A stretch of DNA of 64,000 nt from Sepioteuthis lessoniana (GCA_963585895.1 OY757911.1:57371361-57435360), one strand, 5' to 3'. Numbered from the stretch's first letter, positions 1 through 11,657 are shown. Made by a program: numbers and translations. Notes: generated by a model from the sequence alone, not told the origin.

Positions 1-199
1 ATCTTTTGCTTAAAATAACGCAACAAAATCTGTCAGACACTAAAACCAAACACACAACCAAAAAAAAAAAAAAAGAGAAAGATGCGTATTCTCACACAAA
101 GTTTGTACCGTATAAATAAATCGAATGAAGAGAACGGAAGAAGACAGTTTAAAAATTGCCCAAAAATGCAAGGTTAAAAAAACCTTGATGGATTTACAA

Positions 200-266
200 A
201 ACATATATATATATATATATATATATATAGATATGTGGGATAATATTTGTATTTTCATATATGAGC

Positions 267-299
<33 letters not shown>

Positions 300-300
300 A
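200..300. repeat. Compound (TA)n / (TG)n microsatellite
   Basis: A TA tract at about 203-229 and a TG tract at about 275-299 are separated by ordinary AT-rich sequence. Open reading frames crossing it encode only YIYI and VCVC runs and are not genes. The flanking 1-200 and 300-545 hold nothing I recognise. Confidence 0.95.
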
Positions 301-544
301 TTTGCAAAAGACTCGTTTATTTTTCTTTTGCTTTTGCATTTTCATTTCATTTGTTTTAATGAAAATGTCATAATTTTCAAAATTCTCATTTAAGATTTAG
401 ATTCTGCCAAGGTTAGGTTCCTTTATATGATTCATTTCATTCGTCTATTTACTTATTTCTTGGCTAAAAATCTGGAATCCATTCAAATCTGTCCGCTTGA
501 AAATGTTATTTTTATCATTATATTGGAGCAAATTCTAAAATACA

Positions 545-962
545 TTTCTGGCCCAATCGTCTGAGGCAGCAGAATATACCGATTGAATCTCTTCAAAAGG
601 TAAGAACCACTCCCAACGAGTGTCATGAATATGGCACAAAACTAAGAGTTAGTCTCCAGTAATGCTGGAGCTTTGGAGAATGCGGTGTGCAACATTATTG
701 TCATCGCTCCCAGGTACACTCTGTCCTGGGGTGGCAGCAGCTGATAGAGTCCTATGTATTGGTCAAACAGAAGAGTTTAACGTTTAAACTGTAACAGAAT
801 TGTATGAAATCGAACAGTTTTGACATTTACACAGCGTATTACGCTAAATTGAATTGATTAAAATAGAACTGTTTATGCCTATAAAAATGGATTTAGCATT
901 AAAGAACCTGCATCGGTTGATATGCCATAAAACTAAACCAAACCAAACTATAATACATTTCA
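545..962 (+). mobile_element. C-composite repeat, copy 1 (module, short minisatellite, AAACC tail)
   Basis: This stretch has three parts. A ~230-bp module at about 545-775 runs from a purine-rich start through CCCAACGAGTGTC, then TGCTGGAGCTTTGG, and ends at CATCGCTCCCAGG and a CTATGTATTGG-like end. A short repeat region follows with AACTGT and GAATTG words. A tail at about 875-962 contains AAAATGGATTTAGCATTAAA and TTGATATGCCATAAAAC and ends in AAACCAAACC. The same order is seen at 42460-43462. The tail is shared with the tRNA-headed SINE-C copies, so a retrotransposed non-autonomous element is likely. No coding capacity is visible. Confidence 0.7.
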
Positions 963-1790
963 GTTTTGGCTTGATTGGATTCTATAGCATATCAACCATT
1001 GTATGTTATTTAATGCCAAATCCTTTTTATACTCATAAATTAAACATGGTTTTTAAACTCATTTTAGAGATATCATCTTTGAATGAGGCAGAGATCGACT
1101 TATTTACGAAGTGGTTTCGAGCATTTCTATATGATACAATTAATTCTATTTACTATTAATCATTTGCTTGCGTACATTTTAATGGATATGTATATATGTG
1201 AATAGTTGATTGGCAATTTTATTTTCAAATGAGTAAGAACAAATTTTCTTTGCACTCTAGAATAAATATCGTTTCTACAGTGGTTTCAATTATTGCTAAC
1301 ACATAATTCTAGTCAATATTAATCATTTGTTTGCAGATAGTGTAGTGGTTACAATCGTTGCTATTTAACACTATTTTATATTCAGTATTACTCATTCGTT
1401 GCACATAGTTAAATTTTTCTCTATAACTAACAATTCAATTAAACATCAGTCATTTGTTTACACACATTTAAATGATTAAACATTTCTATTTCTGACAAAT
1501 CATTTTTCACTGATTAAAAGTCAAATAATTCTTGACTGGACCTGATTATGTACTACCACTAACGACCAGAGAGGACCTGGGAACAATTCCAATGGAGGGA
1601 TACTTCACTTTTCTCCAAAACTCCAGGCTTCGAGCCACACCAGCACATTGTTTAATGCCGTATGCAGGATACTCTTTGGCGAAGTCTCATCCCTATGCAG
1701 AGTTGCAGTCGGTGAATGCTCCATCAGCAGCTGACTGGGCTCTAAAATACATTTCAGATCTATTTATACTCGATGAATATATTGTTTTAC
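963..1790 (-). mobile_element. C-composite repeat, copy 2, inverted relative to copy 1
   Basis: On the plus strand this copy starts with the reverse complement of the tail (GTTTTGGCTTGATTGG, then GCATATCAACC and ATGTTATTTAATGCCAAATCC). It continues through a degenerate tandem repeat at about 1150-1515, recognised by recurring ATCATTTGTTTGCACACATTT-like words. It ends with the module at about 1530-1760, read in reverse (GAGAGGACCTGGGAACAATT, later GCAGAGTTGCAGTCGGTGAA). The 87-codon frame at 1532-1795 lies wholly inside the module, so I treat it as non-coding. The minisatellite differs in sequence from that at 18.4-18.9 kb. Confidence 0.65.
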
Positions 1791-1883
1791 CATAAATACG
1801 GAGAAAAATTGTAATGACAAGAAAAATCTTTGCATTTTCTTACTTGTCTGCGCCACCTATATTTCCGTTTATTAACGTGAGGC

Positions 1884-3655
1884 GTACGTGGTATAGAGTT
1901 AATGAAAAGGTATAACTGCACATAAATGAATAGTTTTTGATTGTGGAATCAATTCACACAAGATGTACAAGTATCTTTCAAAAAGTGCTAAGCCACGGAG
2001 GAACGATACCATTTTAAAACACACTTCCTCTTGGTATCAATGCACCTGCCCCTAAGGTAATCAAGCATTGCAATGTGGCATCCTGGTCCTTCAAAAACTC
2101 CTCCACAGCACATATGAGCTCATCATATTTTCCAAAAATGCGACTTCACAGTTAGAATTTGAGTTTAGGAAACTGAAAATTAGAAGGAGCTGAGTCTGCT
2201 CTGAAGGAGGGTTGGATCCCAATTCAAAATCATAATTTCCTGTTTTAGCTACTGCATCCTAAACAGAGTGAATGGGTGCATTATCCTGGAATCAAGAGGA
2301 CACGTGCCCTCATGTTTCCTCTGCGTTTTCACATGATTTCTTTCTATATTTGTCTTAATTCTGACGAATAGTACCAACCGTTATTAGATTTGCCTTTTTC
2401 CAGATAATCATGATAACGTTTTCAGAAAAAAAAGTAATCACCATACCAACAGACGCTGCCTGCTTGAACTTCTTCGAGAATAGAGAATCAAATTGTTACA
2501 ATTTTTTGCTTTGAATCTTGGATTCAGTTTCGAAGTGGTGAACCCAGGTTTTATCCTAGATAACTAATTTGCAGCGGAAATGCGTAGGGTTAGCAAGTTA
2601 GAAGTGTACCGGAAATGGCAACACTTTACAGCTTTTGTTTCAACGTCAGTATTTTTTAATCCATCTTTCAGATAGTGTGCTCATCTACAATATTCCAGTT
2701 AAAAGAATTTTGACCCAATCAGAACTAATTCCTATGGACTTAACTATTTGCTGGGGAGAAATAAATTTGTCTTCCCAAACTATGCAGTGAATGACATCAG
2801 ATTATTCATCAGTGGTTGAGATTTTATAACGTCCTAATCGAGAGTCATTTCCTGTTGGATGTTTGCTTGTTTTTCAATGGCATATCAAACCTTTTAGGTT
2901 ATTTAATTCCAAATTCTATTTATACCTATTTATCCCAAATATGAGTTGTAAACGAATAATTTGTAAGTACAACTTTAATCGAACCAGAGATTTTTTGTTT
3001 GCACACATTTGAATGCATTTAAGTATTGCTTTCTATCACAAATAGATTTATTTGCACACGGTTAAATCGTTTCTAGGATTGATATTTAACACTTGTAATT
3101 CTATTCAACATTACGTATTTGAATTTAGGATTTTTTTTTCTTTTTGACCCATGGATGGGACTGTAGAAGGTTCTACCACTCAGGGTAAAAATGAAGGTGG
3201 GAGGAATGGTAATGAAGAGATTCCCGTAGCACGAAGACATAAGCCTTCCCACCAAATTTCTTATTATCATATCCAGGGCATTCTTTGGGGTTTCTTATAC
3301 GTTTTCAAGGATGCAGTAGGCGTACTCTCCAGCCCTAGTTGTCAAGGCTATCATCTTTTGTGTTTTCCGTTCCTTGCTTGAATTCCACAACCCACCTTTT
3401 GACAGTTTCATAGAATGGGGAGAACTCACCAAGCGTCCGTAATATATCCTCATGGATTTTCTTGTGGTTTATTTCATTTTATTTTTAAGGTATTTAAGAT
3501 TTCTCGTACCAGTTTCAAATATATATCGCCTTTCCTACTCATAAATTAAGGGAGAAATATGAAGTACTTTTTCCTTATGGGAAGTTGTAGTGCGTTACCA
3601 CATGCTATGGCTCTTCTATAGGGTGAGGTTTTATAGTTTTTGAAACACCCACGTA
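1884..3655 (-). pseudogene. Decayed full-length mariner element with broken transposase
   Basis: On the minus strand the segment at about 3490-3345 encodes an N-terminal helix-turn-helix stretch (IHEDILRTLGEFSPFYETVK, then WVVEFKQG). The match resumes at about 2850 with QQIVKSIGISSDWV and SERWIKK. From about 2560 to 1930 it gives WVHHFETESK, a strand with NVIMII and FQDNAPIH, the second catalytic Asp region of a mariner D,D34D transposase. Many stops and frameshifts make it non-functional. The ends carry inverted repeats: the right end reads TACGTGGGTGTTTC inward on the minus strand from 3655, the left end reads TACGTGGTATAGAG from 1884, and both start at TA, the mariner target. Removing the inserted C-composite at about 2866-3345 leaves roughly 1.3 kb, the usual mariner length. 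Confidence 0.8.
2866..3345 (-). mobile_element. C-composite repeat, copy 3, inserted in the mariner
   Basis: Plus-strand order is tail (AATGGCATATCAAACC, then TTATTTAATTCCAAATTC), a short degenerate minisatellite with TTTGCACACATTTGAATG words, and the module at about 3148-3340 (CCCATGGATGGGACTGTAG to CTCTCCAGCCC). It interrupts the transposase just after the WVVEFKQG stretch, and the mariner reading resumes on its other side. The insertion is therefore younger than the mariner. The small frames at 3073-3381 lie within it and are not genes. Confidence 0.7.
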
Positions 3656-4004
3656 TATGTAAAAAAAAAAGTTCAGTGTCTAAGATACTTGTTAAGGTAT
3701 GTAAACCAACTGTTTACATGTTAATTATTATGCTGTAGACACGTCGTGTATGTAAACACTAATATGTTGTGTACAAAAGCATTATGCTTCCCTATATTGG
3801 CAAGTGACACCACGCGAGGATCACATCGCCCTAAGATACGTTGTCTCATCTAAATACTGAAATAGACAGTGGCCTATCTCAAAGGTTATTTCCTGAGTGA
3901 TAAATGTATAGCAGTCGTATTTCCCTTCTATTTGTCTAATCTAATTATACTTTTTCGTGTTTTTTTAGCTAAATATTCTTTCTGGCTCGAGAAGGTGCAA
4001 GTGG
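3656..4004. other. Unassigned AT-rich spacer
   Basis: I see no gene or repeat family here. There is a short A run at about 3661 and a pair of GTAAAC-containing words at about 3703 and 3751. Confidence 0.4.
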
Positions 4005-4255
4005 TGTAATAGTTAACTTCGTTAAAATTGGACCATGCAAACTGAGTTCAATCATGGACGAGGATGTTTGCATCTTTATATAACAAGTGGAAAGGATATG
4101 AAGCCAGCTATTTTCCTTCTGAATACGGCTAAATATTCGAGCAGACTGGGATTTTAATCTTACAAGGGCAACTGGTCAAGAATAAGAGAAACTCTTGAAT
4201 TCGAACTCGTTAAACTACCCTTAAAATTCAACCTTTTATTTCATCCTACAACTGT
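4005..4255 (+). mobile_element. SINE-A copy, diverged
   Basis: A tRNA-like head starts with GTGCAAGTGGTGTAATAGTTA (A-box region) and carries TGAGTTCAATCATGGACGAG (B-box region). The body keeps the family words GGAAAGG, CAGCTATTTTCCTTCTGAA, GCAGACTGGG and TCGAACTCGTTAAACT. Divergence from the cleaner copies at 11.7, 23.7 and 51.6 kb is substantial, so this is an old insertion. Confidence 0.7.
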
Positions 4256-4399
4256 ATTGTTTGAGAGATACATATTTTTCTGGCTTTTATTAATTTGATT
4301 AATGTATATTCGTTCTAATTTTTCTACTTATAAAATCATATTGTTGGCTCAGCACTCTCTTGCTGTTTATTTTGTAGGTGTTGAAAAATTCGAATATGA

Positions 4400-4560
4400 A
4401 AACCCAAGTGGTGTAATAGATACCGTCGAAGAAAATTGATCAATCGAGCTGAATTCGAAACTTGATCAAGACTTTGAATTTCCCTTTAAGGTGAGGCGCT
4501 TGAGTTATGTATATATCTACCCTCTACCTATTGTTAGATAGTAGGGCAGATTATGTTTTC
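4400..4560 (+). mobile_element. SINE-A fragment, strongly diverged
   Basis: AAGTGGTGTAATAGATACCGT resembles the SINE-A A-box start and GAGCTGAATTCGAAACTTGA the B-box region. TAGATAGTAGGGCAGATTATG matches the mid-body of the family. The 3' part is not recognisable. Confidence 0.5.
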
Positions 4561-4856
4561 TAGCTTTGTTGGTACGCAAACTAGTATTGGTGGAGTCCTA
4601 TAGGCAATCCGTTCTGTAAATTCATATTGTGACGCTTTTCCCTCCAACTGACGAACATCGTTTGGGGAGGAAACTTGCAGCGTGCAAAATTGCTAGTCTT
4701 GACCAGGCCTGCGTTGTAATACTGATGCTGATCAATAGCCTTGAATCAGTCATAGGACTGAGTAATGTACCAAAATTTCTCTTTTTCCAACTCCTATACC
4801 ACACACAGTAAGAATTATTAAGGAAAATTCAAACTCCCAGCATTTGCTTTTAGTTT

Positions 4857-5095
4857 CTTTATTTTAATGGTATATCAAACTTTGAGGGTTATTTAATGAC
4901 GAAACGATCCTTATATAAAAACAGTAGTAGTGCTATTTAACCTATAGGCAGGGTGGGGATCAGATTATTTAGTACCTTTCCCAAGAGTATTAGTCGGAAA
5001 GTGAACGTAATAGTGTGACTGGGGATCGAACACGCGTACTACGGTCCTGTAGACCAGCACGTTTGATACTCCACCACGTTAACTCCATCATCACC
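4857..5095 (-). mobile_element. SINE-C copy (tRNA-headed)
   Basis: On the minus strand the head reads GACGTGG-like to GTGGTGGAGTATCAAACGTG and TGTTCGATCCCCAGTC, good matches to RNA polymerase III A and B boxes. The body has ACTTTCCGACTAATACTCTT and GGTTAAATAGCACTAC. The 3' tail has CATTAAATAACCCTCAAAG and TTGATATACCATTAAAA. The tail equals that of the C-composites. The overlapping frames at 4622-4811 lie just upstream and are not supported as genes. Confidence 0.75.
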
Positions 5096-5278
5096 ATTAA
5101 GAGAAAAATAACATAGGAATGTGGTCACAACATTTTTTTGCCAACTCTTCGACTATCATAAAATCGACAATTACTTTAAACATGTCCACCACAATCTAGT
5201 TAATACCGCTCACCTATTCTTGCCCAGGAACTGCACCTGATGTTAAGGCTCCAGTTTTCCCCCCCTCTCTCTATCATT

Positions 5279-5280
<2 letters not shown>

Positions 5281-5327
<47 letters not shown>

Positions 5328-5330
5328 CTT
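5281..5330. repeat. (TC)n followed by (TATC)n microsatellite
   Basis: A perfect TC run of about 28 bases passes into five TATC units. Confidence 0.95.
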
Positions 5331-5424
5331 CATCTGTACTAAATCATGGGGGTCATGTTAACCGTTGCATACTGTATGATTTTCATAGAGACAAGACAAC
5401 ACAGATAATAAAGATTATCTATGT

Positions 5425-5565
5425 CAACTGATGCAGAATATGAAGATGATCTAGCACATCTTGCAAATAACCCAGCTTAAGTGGAATCTTTTTTGTATTG
5501 TCTGGACCAAGTAACAAGAGGAATTGCTCTCTACATGAGATCGGATAAAACAGTGTGGTTCCCTC
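5425..5565 (+). pseudogene. APE-type LINE fragment: reverse transcriptase catalytic region
   Basis: The plus strand encodes YEDDLAHLANNPA followed by a VESFLYCLDQ stretch, then RGIALYMRSDKT. This corresponds to the YADD catalytic box (motif C) and following segment of the LINE reverse transcriptase seen more completely at 45.2-46.3 kb. The first residue after Tyr is Glu where Ala is usual. Together with the fragment at 6065-6555 it may be one element broken by an insertion or rearrangement. Only about 45 codons are recognisable. Confidence 0.65.
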
Positions 5566-5604
5566 TGACTCATACGGGGAATATCTGTTCGGTTTCTTTG
5601 GGAT

Positions 5605-5655
5605 GGAATAAGAAATAAAAAAATAAATAAATAAAATAAAATAAAATAAAATAAA
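5605..5655. repeat. (AAATA)n microsatellite
   Basis: An AAATA/AAAT repeat follows the reverse transcriptase fragment directly. The interval 5656-6064 shows no recognisable gene; a moderately GC-richer piece at about 5810-5870 is unexplained. Confidence 0.9.
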
Positions 5656-6064
5656 TTCAAAAAGTAGTTTCTAGAAGACCTCTGACAGGACGCAAGAACA
5701 ACGTATGCCTAAAGAAAGGACCTTCCGGGCGCTAAACAGAAATTCTCTCTCGGTACCGCTTTACCATTGATACTGAACGGACATCTTCCACGTCGATATT
5801 TGTGTAACACACCTTTTCGTCCAAGTCTCGGACTTGGGTGGGGGTAGGTTGCGTCTCTTCTAACAGCAACCGCTATCGAAGACACCAACTGAACTTTTTA
5901 CATACTTCAATTTGATAAACCACCGAAAATGACTCAATATTCTTTTAAAAAAAATAAATTCATAGACTAACGACGACTACTACCAACAAAAAAAATGAAA
6001 TAACCATCAAACATTCTTATACACCTCATAGTTCCATGTATGGTTCAAATAAATTAATTCAATT

Positions 6065-6555
6065 TTATTCGTATTCTGACCTGACCGATAAAATGAAACG
6101 CAGTTTCTTCCCAGCAGCGGTCGTGTCGAAACTGCTGTATGGATGCACTTTATTGGTGCTAACTAGACATATGGAAGAAAAAACTTGACAACTACAAAAG
6201 AAAGCTGCGAGCAATATTGAACAAGTCCTAGAGGCAGCATCCCACAAAGCAGCCACTCTCCAGCCACTTACTACCCATCACGAAAACTATTCAAGTTAGA
6301 CGAACCAGACATGCAGGACACTGCTGGAGGAGTAAATACGAACTCAAAAGTGACGTACTCATGTGGACCCCTTCACATGGACGAGCAAAGGCAGGGCGAT
6401 CTGCTAGAACCTACATACAGTAGCTCTGTGAAGATACGGGGTGTAGTCTTGAAGACCTGCAGGAAGCAATGGACGATTGAGAGGGGTGGCAGAGAGGGTC
6501 AGGGATATCTGTGTTGATGGCGCGACATCATGATTATGATGATGACGATTGAACT
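6065..6555 (+). pseudogene. APE-type LINE, C-terminal end of ORF2
   Basis: The plus strand encodes, with stops and one or two frameshifts, DKMKRSFFPAAVVSKLLYGC, then RRTRHAGHCWRSKYEL, then WTPSHGRAKAG, SARTYIQ and DTGC-like SLEDLQEAMDD. These are the conserved C-terminal blocks after the reverse transcriptase of LINEs whose endonuclease domain is often mis-annotated as craniofacial development protein 2. The 3' end runs into a short GATGATGA tail at about 6535, the likely 3' terminal repeat. The element is non-functional. Reverse-strand frames here are shadows. Confidence 0.85.
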
Positions 6556-6559
6556 GGAT

Positions 6560-8023
6560 GCCACAAAAAGGAGAGAAAAAAGAATAAAAGAAAGAGCAAA
6601 CAAAAAGTGTAAATATGAATACACAATGGATGCAATTCCCTAACCTCGGGGCATAAAATATCCTTATACGTGATGTCAATACGTTAATAAAACAAAATAT
6701 TGATCATCTTAGCTTATCAATTCTCAGAGCAAGATACATATTCTAATATTTACCACTATACAGCAGAGCATCAAACTATCACTAAATTATTTCCTGCCTT
6801 ACAGCACCTATATAATATTTTTCAGCATTGTGCTATTTCACGTGAATCCACATAGAAACGAACCACAATCATATCTTTAAGAAACATTAAATATCATCAG
6901 AAATATGGTTAACTCTTTTATAATCTATAATTTTCATTAATCTGATGACCACACATTGCTTAACCTTAAACCAAATCAAATGGAATCAGTCTTATACTTC
7001 TTTTATTTTAAACTTTGATACGTTAATGTATTTTATAAATCAATTTATATCTATAATACTAAAAAAATGTCAATAAAAATGTAGGCGTTCACAGATATAA
7101 ATGAAGAGTTACATCCCTTGCTAAAATGATAGATTAGAAACGATAAATGAAATTACCATAAAAATAAAATTAAATTGACGAGGGAGAGAGAATAATGTAC
7201 AGAAAAAGAAATTGTAACGAGAATGTCGTTTTAACTTTGTTTTCGTAATTTTTTTAATATTTTTTTATTTTATTGTTTTAGAAACTTATTTTCTATCTTG
7301 GTCTTTAAAATGGAAGCTAAGTCCCCTGACCCTTTCCGGTCGGCTGCATGTTATTTCCTTGAATGACTTTCTAACATTAAACTTTCTTCTTTATTTTAAC
7401 TTTCCCATTCACTCTCCCGTTTGCTTGTCATGATGTCGAAGAGGACTCCTAGGACCATTGAAATATAGGTCCGTTCGGATCATGTATTTTTTCGGCTCGG
7501 CTTTCATTCGGAAAAGCTCAAGTGTGGTTCTGTTTCGTCTTCAATTAGTTTGAAATCACGAAATTAATCCTAGGCAAGCAAGCGTGACAAGCGAAGGAAA
7601 TTTAGCTTGAATACTCTGTTCCTAAAACACATACCAACATAACAAAATACAAGTGAACATACATATATATATATACACAGAGAGAGAGACAGAGAAACAG
7701 AGCAAGAAAGATGTAGAGAGAGAGGGAATGGAAGAAGATATTTACAGAGATACATTGATACAGAGAGTGTAAGGCAAAGAGAATGAGTTACAAATTGATG
7801 CAAAACTACACCTATTAGTATTCAAACTTTGTTGTGCACAAAAGCAGATGCTAATTTACATACACATGCATATATAAATATTCAAAATACAAATGGGACA
7901 GAAGTAGAAATGTATTTAATAATTCAATACATAACAACTCCAGAATAATTGTCATACATAATGATTTTATTTTCAATTTTTCTATCCACATAAATAAAGT
8001 GAAGCATCGTTGGTTGGCATTTT

Positions 8024-8025
<2 letters not shown>
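6560..8025. other. Unassigned AT-rich region with an AG-rich patch
   Basis: No gene or repeat family is recognised. An AG-rich, degenerate microsatellite lies at about 7675-7745. The minus-strand frame at 7570-7803 is a translation of that patch, dominated by LSLSL runs, and is not a gene. Confidence 0.5.
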
Positions 8026-8077
<52 letters not shown>

Positions 8078-8141
8078 TATGGTCGCTGTGGCACTCTTCA
8101 TCCTACAAAGCGAGATATGTGTCTATACACATTTGTACGAA

Positions 8142-8197
<56 letters not shown>

Positions 8198-8198
8198 A
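8026..8198. repeat. Two (TA)n microsatellites
   Basis: TA tracts at about 8026-8074 and 8143-8198 are separated by a ~68-bp unique segment. All frames crossing them encode YIYI runs. The following 8199-8708 has no recognised feature apart from a short TAGA tract near 8413; CTCTGAAGAGGGGCTGATGA near 8592 has a hammerhead-like word but no matching core. Confidence 0.9.
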
Positions 8199-8708
8199 CT
8201 TTAATAACGATTTATTCAGTACAAATGATCTTAAGCTCTTTTGCGCTGTTATGTTGCCGTAGATTTCTTGAATATATTTGCATCATCTTTCAAACGCATT
8301 TTGTTTTCTTTCGGCAGACAAAAAGAAGTCCTGTTCTTTCTTTCTTTATTGAGAAATTAATAAGAGTACACAGTGGAAAGAATGAAGTTAATAATATGTG
8401 AGACAAGATAGATACATAGATAGATAGATAAACTTTTTGCATTTTTTGCTTTTTCGTTTTTAATTTCTATCTAATATTTTAAGGTTTTTCACCACGTAAT
8501 ATTTTGTCTGGTTTCTTTTTATTGAGACGTCCATTTCTAGATATTTGTATATTTAATCGAATTTTGATAGTCATCTTGTTCTGATATATACTCCTCTGAA
8601 GAGGGGCTGATGAAAGAAGATTCTTAGTTGACTCAAACGGAATTTGTCTTTTTATGATTAACTAAGATTTTCTACTTTAAAATAACCACACCTACACACA
8701 CACCAAAA

Positions 8709-8799
<91 letters not shown>
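8709..8799. repeat. Compound (TA)n(TG)n microsatellite
   Basis: About 49 bases of TA change directly to about 42 bases of TG. The order TA then TG on this strand recurs across the window. Confidence 0.95.
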
Positions 8800-8800
<1 letters not shown>

Positions 8801-9204
8801 CACCTTATAAATGCATTCAGTTGCACATATTTATGTGAAAAGAATGTTGATAATCGCTCGCTACCACCTTGGTATGAATTATCTAATGCCATGAATGTTA
8901 AATATATCCATTTCCCTTTTTAAGACACTTATGTATGTTTCAAAAAAAAATCTAGAAATACATTTCAACATGAATATAAAATACTACCCTGTTCTCTTCT
9001 GTCCTGTGGGTAGCATTATTCAGCTTCTTCTTGCGGTCATCGATTAGATCTAATTGATAATGCATGTTTAATGACTGCTAGTTTCAAAATTAATTCTTAC
9101 TGGTTTTGTGGCTCATCTAAAAGTTTAAATATGGAGACACAAAAAATTGCAAGAGATCTTTGCCGGAATTATAAAGAATATTTTGCTGTAAATAAGATCT
9201 TAGG

Positions 9205-9405
9205 TTTGGTTTCTTTGTTTAATGGCATATCAAACTTTGTAAGTTATTTAATGCCAAAGCCATTCTCCTAGAAGAACGCTAGTGGTACTATTTAACCCAT
9301 AGCTGGGAGGATGAGGGGGTTCATACCTTTCCCAAGGGTGTTTGTCCGAAAGTGAACGTAATAGCGCGACTGGAGTACGAACTCGCGTACTACGATTCCA
9401 CAGTT
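9205..9405 (-). mobile_element. SINE-C copy
   Basis: On the minus strand the B-box region reads GCGAGTTCGTACTCCAGTC, followed by the family words ACGTTCACTTTCGGACAAAC, CTTGGGAAAGGTATGAA, CCCAGCTATGGGTTAAATAG and a tail TGGCATTAAATAACTTAC with TTTGATATGCCATTAAAC and AAACC units. The A-box side is incomplete near 9405. The frame at 9071-9271 on the plus strand runs into the SINE tail and is not a gene. Confidence 0.8.
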
Positions 9406-10595
9406 CATTACAAAATAAGATTTTACTAAATCGAGTAAGGTATATGTGATCGTATTGTGGAAAGCAAACCTAAAAGGAAAAGGTTAGAGAAAACATAAAT
9501 GTACACTGAGTAGTTCGTTAAGACAAAGATAGAATAACGATGTCAAATATTTCTCTTATATTGAATGCATGTCACTGTTCTTCAATAGAAAGGGATTCTA
9601 TAAATATTTCACATCATTGGATTTATGTTTTCTTTTAAAGAAAATATTAATTTGCACATGGACGTTTCCTGGAAACTTACCTGGATCTTCGGCTTAAGTC
9701 ATTATCGAATAACTACATTTTCAATACAAGTCGATTGCTGAGGTTCTATGCTTAAGTCTAATTTCCGATAGTCAAACGAGAAAAATATATATATACTGAA
9801 TAAACCTAATTTCCATGTATATGGCATTCTAATCCTTTGAGTGAAATTTTGTTGCCAGTTATCGATTTTGATACATTAAAATTCAAGGTGTATTATTAAC
9901 CGGCTAGCACCAATAGAACAATTTTAGTTATCAGGTCATAGAAAAGTATCATTTAGAGAGATTGACCTAAGCGTCCATAACTTACAATCACTCACAAGAT
10001 TTTTCCAGGGAACTGAAAATTAAAATCCTAAAATAGTTTTGATATCAAAAATCAATATTGTCGAATAAACAAATGCCTCTAAATATAAGTGAGATGTTAT
10101 AAGCATTAATAATAGTGATATTCTTGTTGCTGTTTTGCAGCACCTTTGTTGCTAGCCTAAGTGACAAATGGTCAGTCATGGGTTTCAAAAGATCGGTGTA
10201 AAAATAGGTTCCTATGAGTTGGTATGGGCTTTCCTAAAAGGATCAGGTTAGTGAGCAAGAGGCAGAATGTCAGGGAAATACTTAAATTTTGGGACTAGTT
10301 AAACCGCACACTGATTTGTTCAAATATCATATCTTTCCTCCATCGATTCGAATATAACAGTTTACTTTTCCCTGTTTTTTTTTAAAAACCACCCCAAAGG
10401 GAGGTTTCTGCACCGATAGTAAAGTGAGAAATATTTTCTTTAACAATGTCTGAATTTTTTCCTTTCCAACGTAATCTCTTCCTCCACTCTTCATCTTGTC
10501 TTTGTCTCAGCCAACATTCTTTGAGGCTCTGAAATGCTACATTTACTTGTAATTGTAGTCGAAATAGAATATTATAATGTTCAAATGCTACCGAA
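9406..10595. other. Unassigned AT-rich region
   Basis: I see no gene or recognised repeat. A poly-T run lies at 10375. A frame on the minus strand from about 10600 down to 10382 continues from the LINE-like fragment upstream but loses similarity. Confidence 0.4.
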
Positions 10596-10659
10596 ATATA
10601 TGCTTTACGTATGTTTTTTAGAAACAGAGAGTAAATACAGTTTTCTTCGCGTAACAAGC

Positions 10660-10880
10660 TACTCAGCAATAATGTCCTTCAGGTCTTTGAACTCCCAAAT
10701 TTCTTCGTTTTTAATATGCTCACGCAATGATAATCCCAGCATAGATTCAAGTATAGTTTGCTGTGTCGTAACCAGTCGCTGTTGCTCAATCATAGTGGTA
10801 GCCTACATTTTGCTTGCGTATGCAAAACGGTGCTGTTGGAGAGTTTTGAACACAGGGCGTTGTCCAGTTTTACCTTGAGC
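10660..10880 (-). pseudogene. Possible LINE ORF2 fragment
   Basis: The minus strand encodes TTQQTILESMLGLSLREHIK followed by NEEIWEFKDLKDIIAE. This resembles the MLGLSLRDRIRNEEI block near the C-terminus of ORF2 in several animal non-LTR retrotransposons. It is short, and nothing on either side extends the match clearly. An alternative is chance similarity, but the run of about 16 similar residues argues for a LINE relic. Confidence 0.5.
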
Positions 10881-11429
10881 GCATCATTTGGATGATAAAT
10901 CATTAAAAACAAACATACGAAACCAAACGAAAGTGGTAAATTCTTTCTCCACTGATATTATTCTCTGCGTCTATGTCACGGCATATATTCACTAACAGTC
11001 TTACGTACACTTTCACCTCCTCAATTTCATAGCTCCCACTACTTCACGGCCCAATGTTACATTCTTGAAATGGATGAATTTTGTTCTTATATAAGGACAC
11101 GAAAGGCTAATTTTTGCTCACGCTTTGGCTAAACATGTAACCTCCTTTCATTGACTAAAAATCCATACCTTTCTCTTATATTAACATTCCAAATTCAAAT
11201 CAGCCTTATTGAATCAATACTTCGAATCTTTAAGTGAGTCTATATTTATATTTGGCAGGATTATATTAATTGGAAACTTTTATACATATTCTAGAGTTTC
11301 TTTGCATGAATTATAATTATTAATTGTAGTGAAATATCTATTACGCTGAAAGGAATGTATGCATTTCATTTGTTTTTCCCCATTTTGTTCTATATGATCA
11401 CATTCAAATTGAGAGGCAGTCTTCGAGGC

Positions 11430-11605
11430 GTATTGGCAAGGTTCGTGGACTGCCACAGCAAAGTAAGTGAGTTTGAGTTCTTTTATCCCACAAGAAATGG
11501 GTTAAATACTACCACTACACTTCTTCTACAATGATTGCTTTGACATTAAATACCCACAGAGGTTGACATGCCATTAAACAAAACTCCAACCAATCATTCG
11601 ATTTA
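11430..11605 (+). mobile_element. SINE-C 3' portion
   Basis: ATGGGTTAAATACTACCACT, then GACATTAAATACCC and GTTGACATGCCATTAAAC, and AAAC-rich tail words identify the SINE-C 3' half. A weak tRNA-like head may begin near 11430 (GGTTCGTGGACTGCC). Between 10880 and 11430 nothing is recognised. Confidence 0.6.
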
Positions 11606-11657
11606 TATGAGTGGTTCTCATCCAAGAACTATATAAATTATTTCTACCAAGGTGATT

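Noticed and set aside
8590..8640. Hammerhead ribozyme at CTGATGA
   Set aside because: The first core word is present but GAAA and a stem II are not in place.
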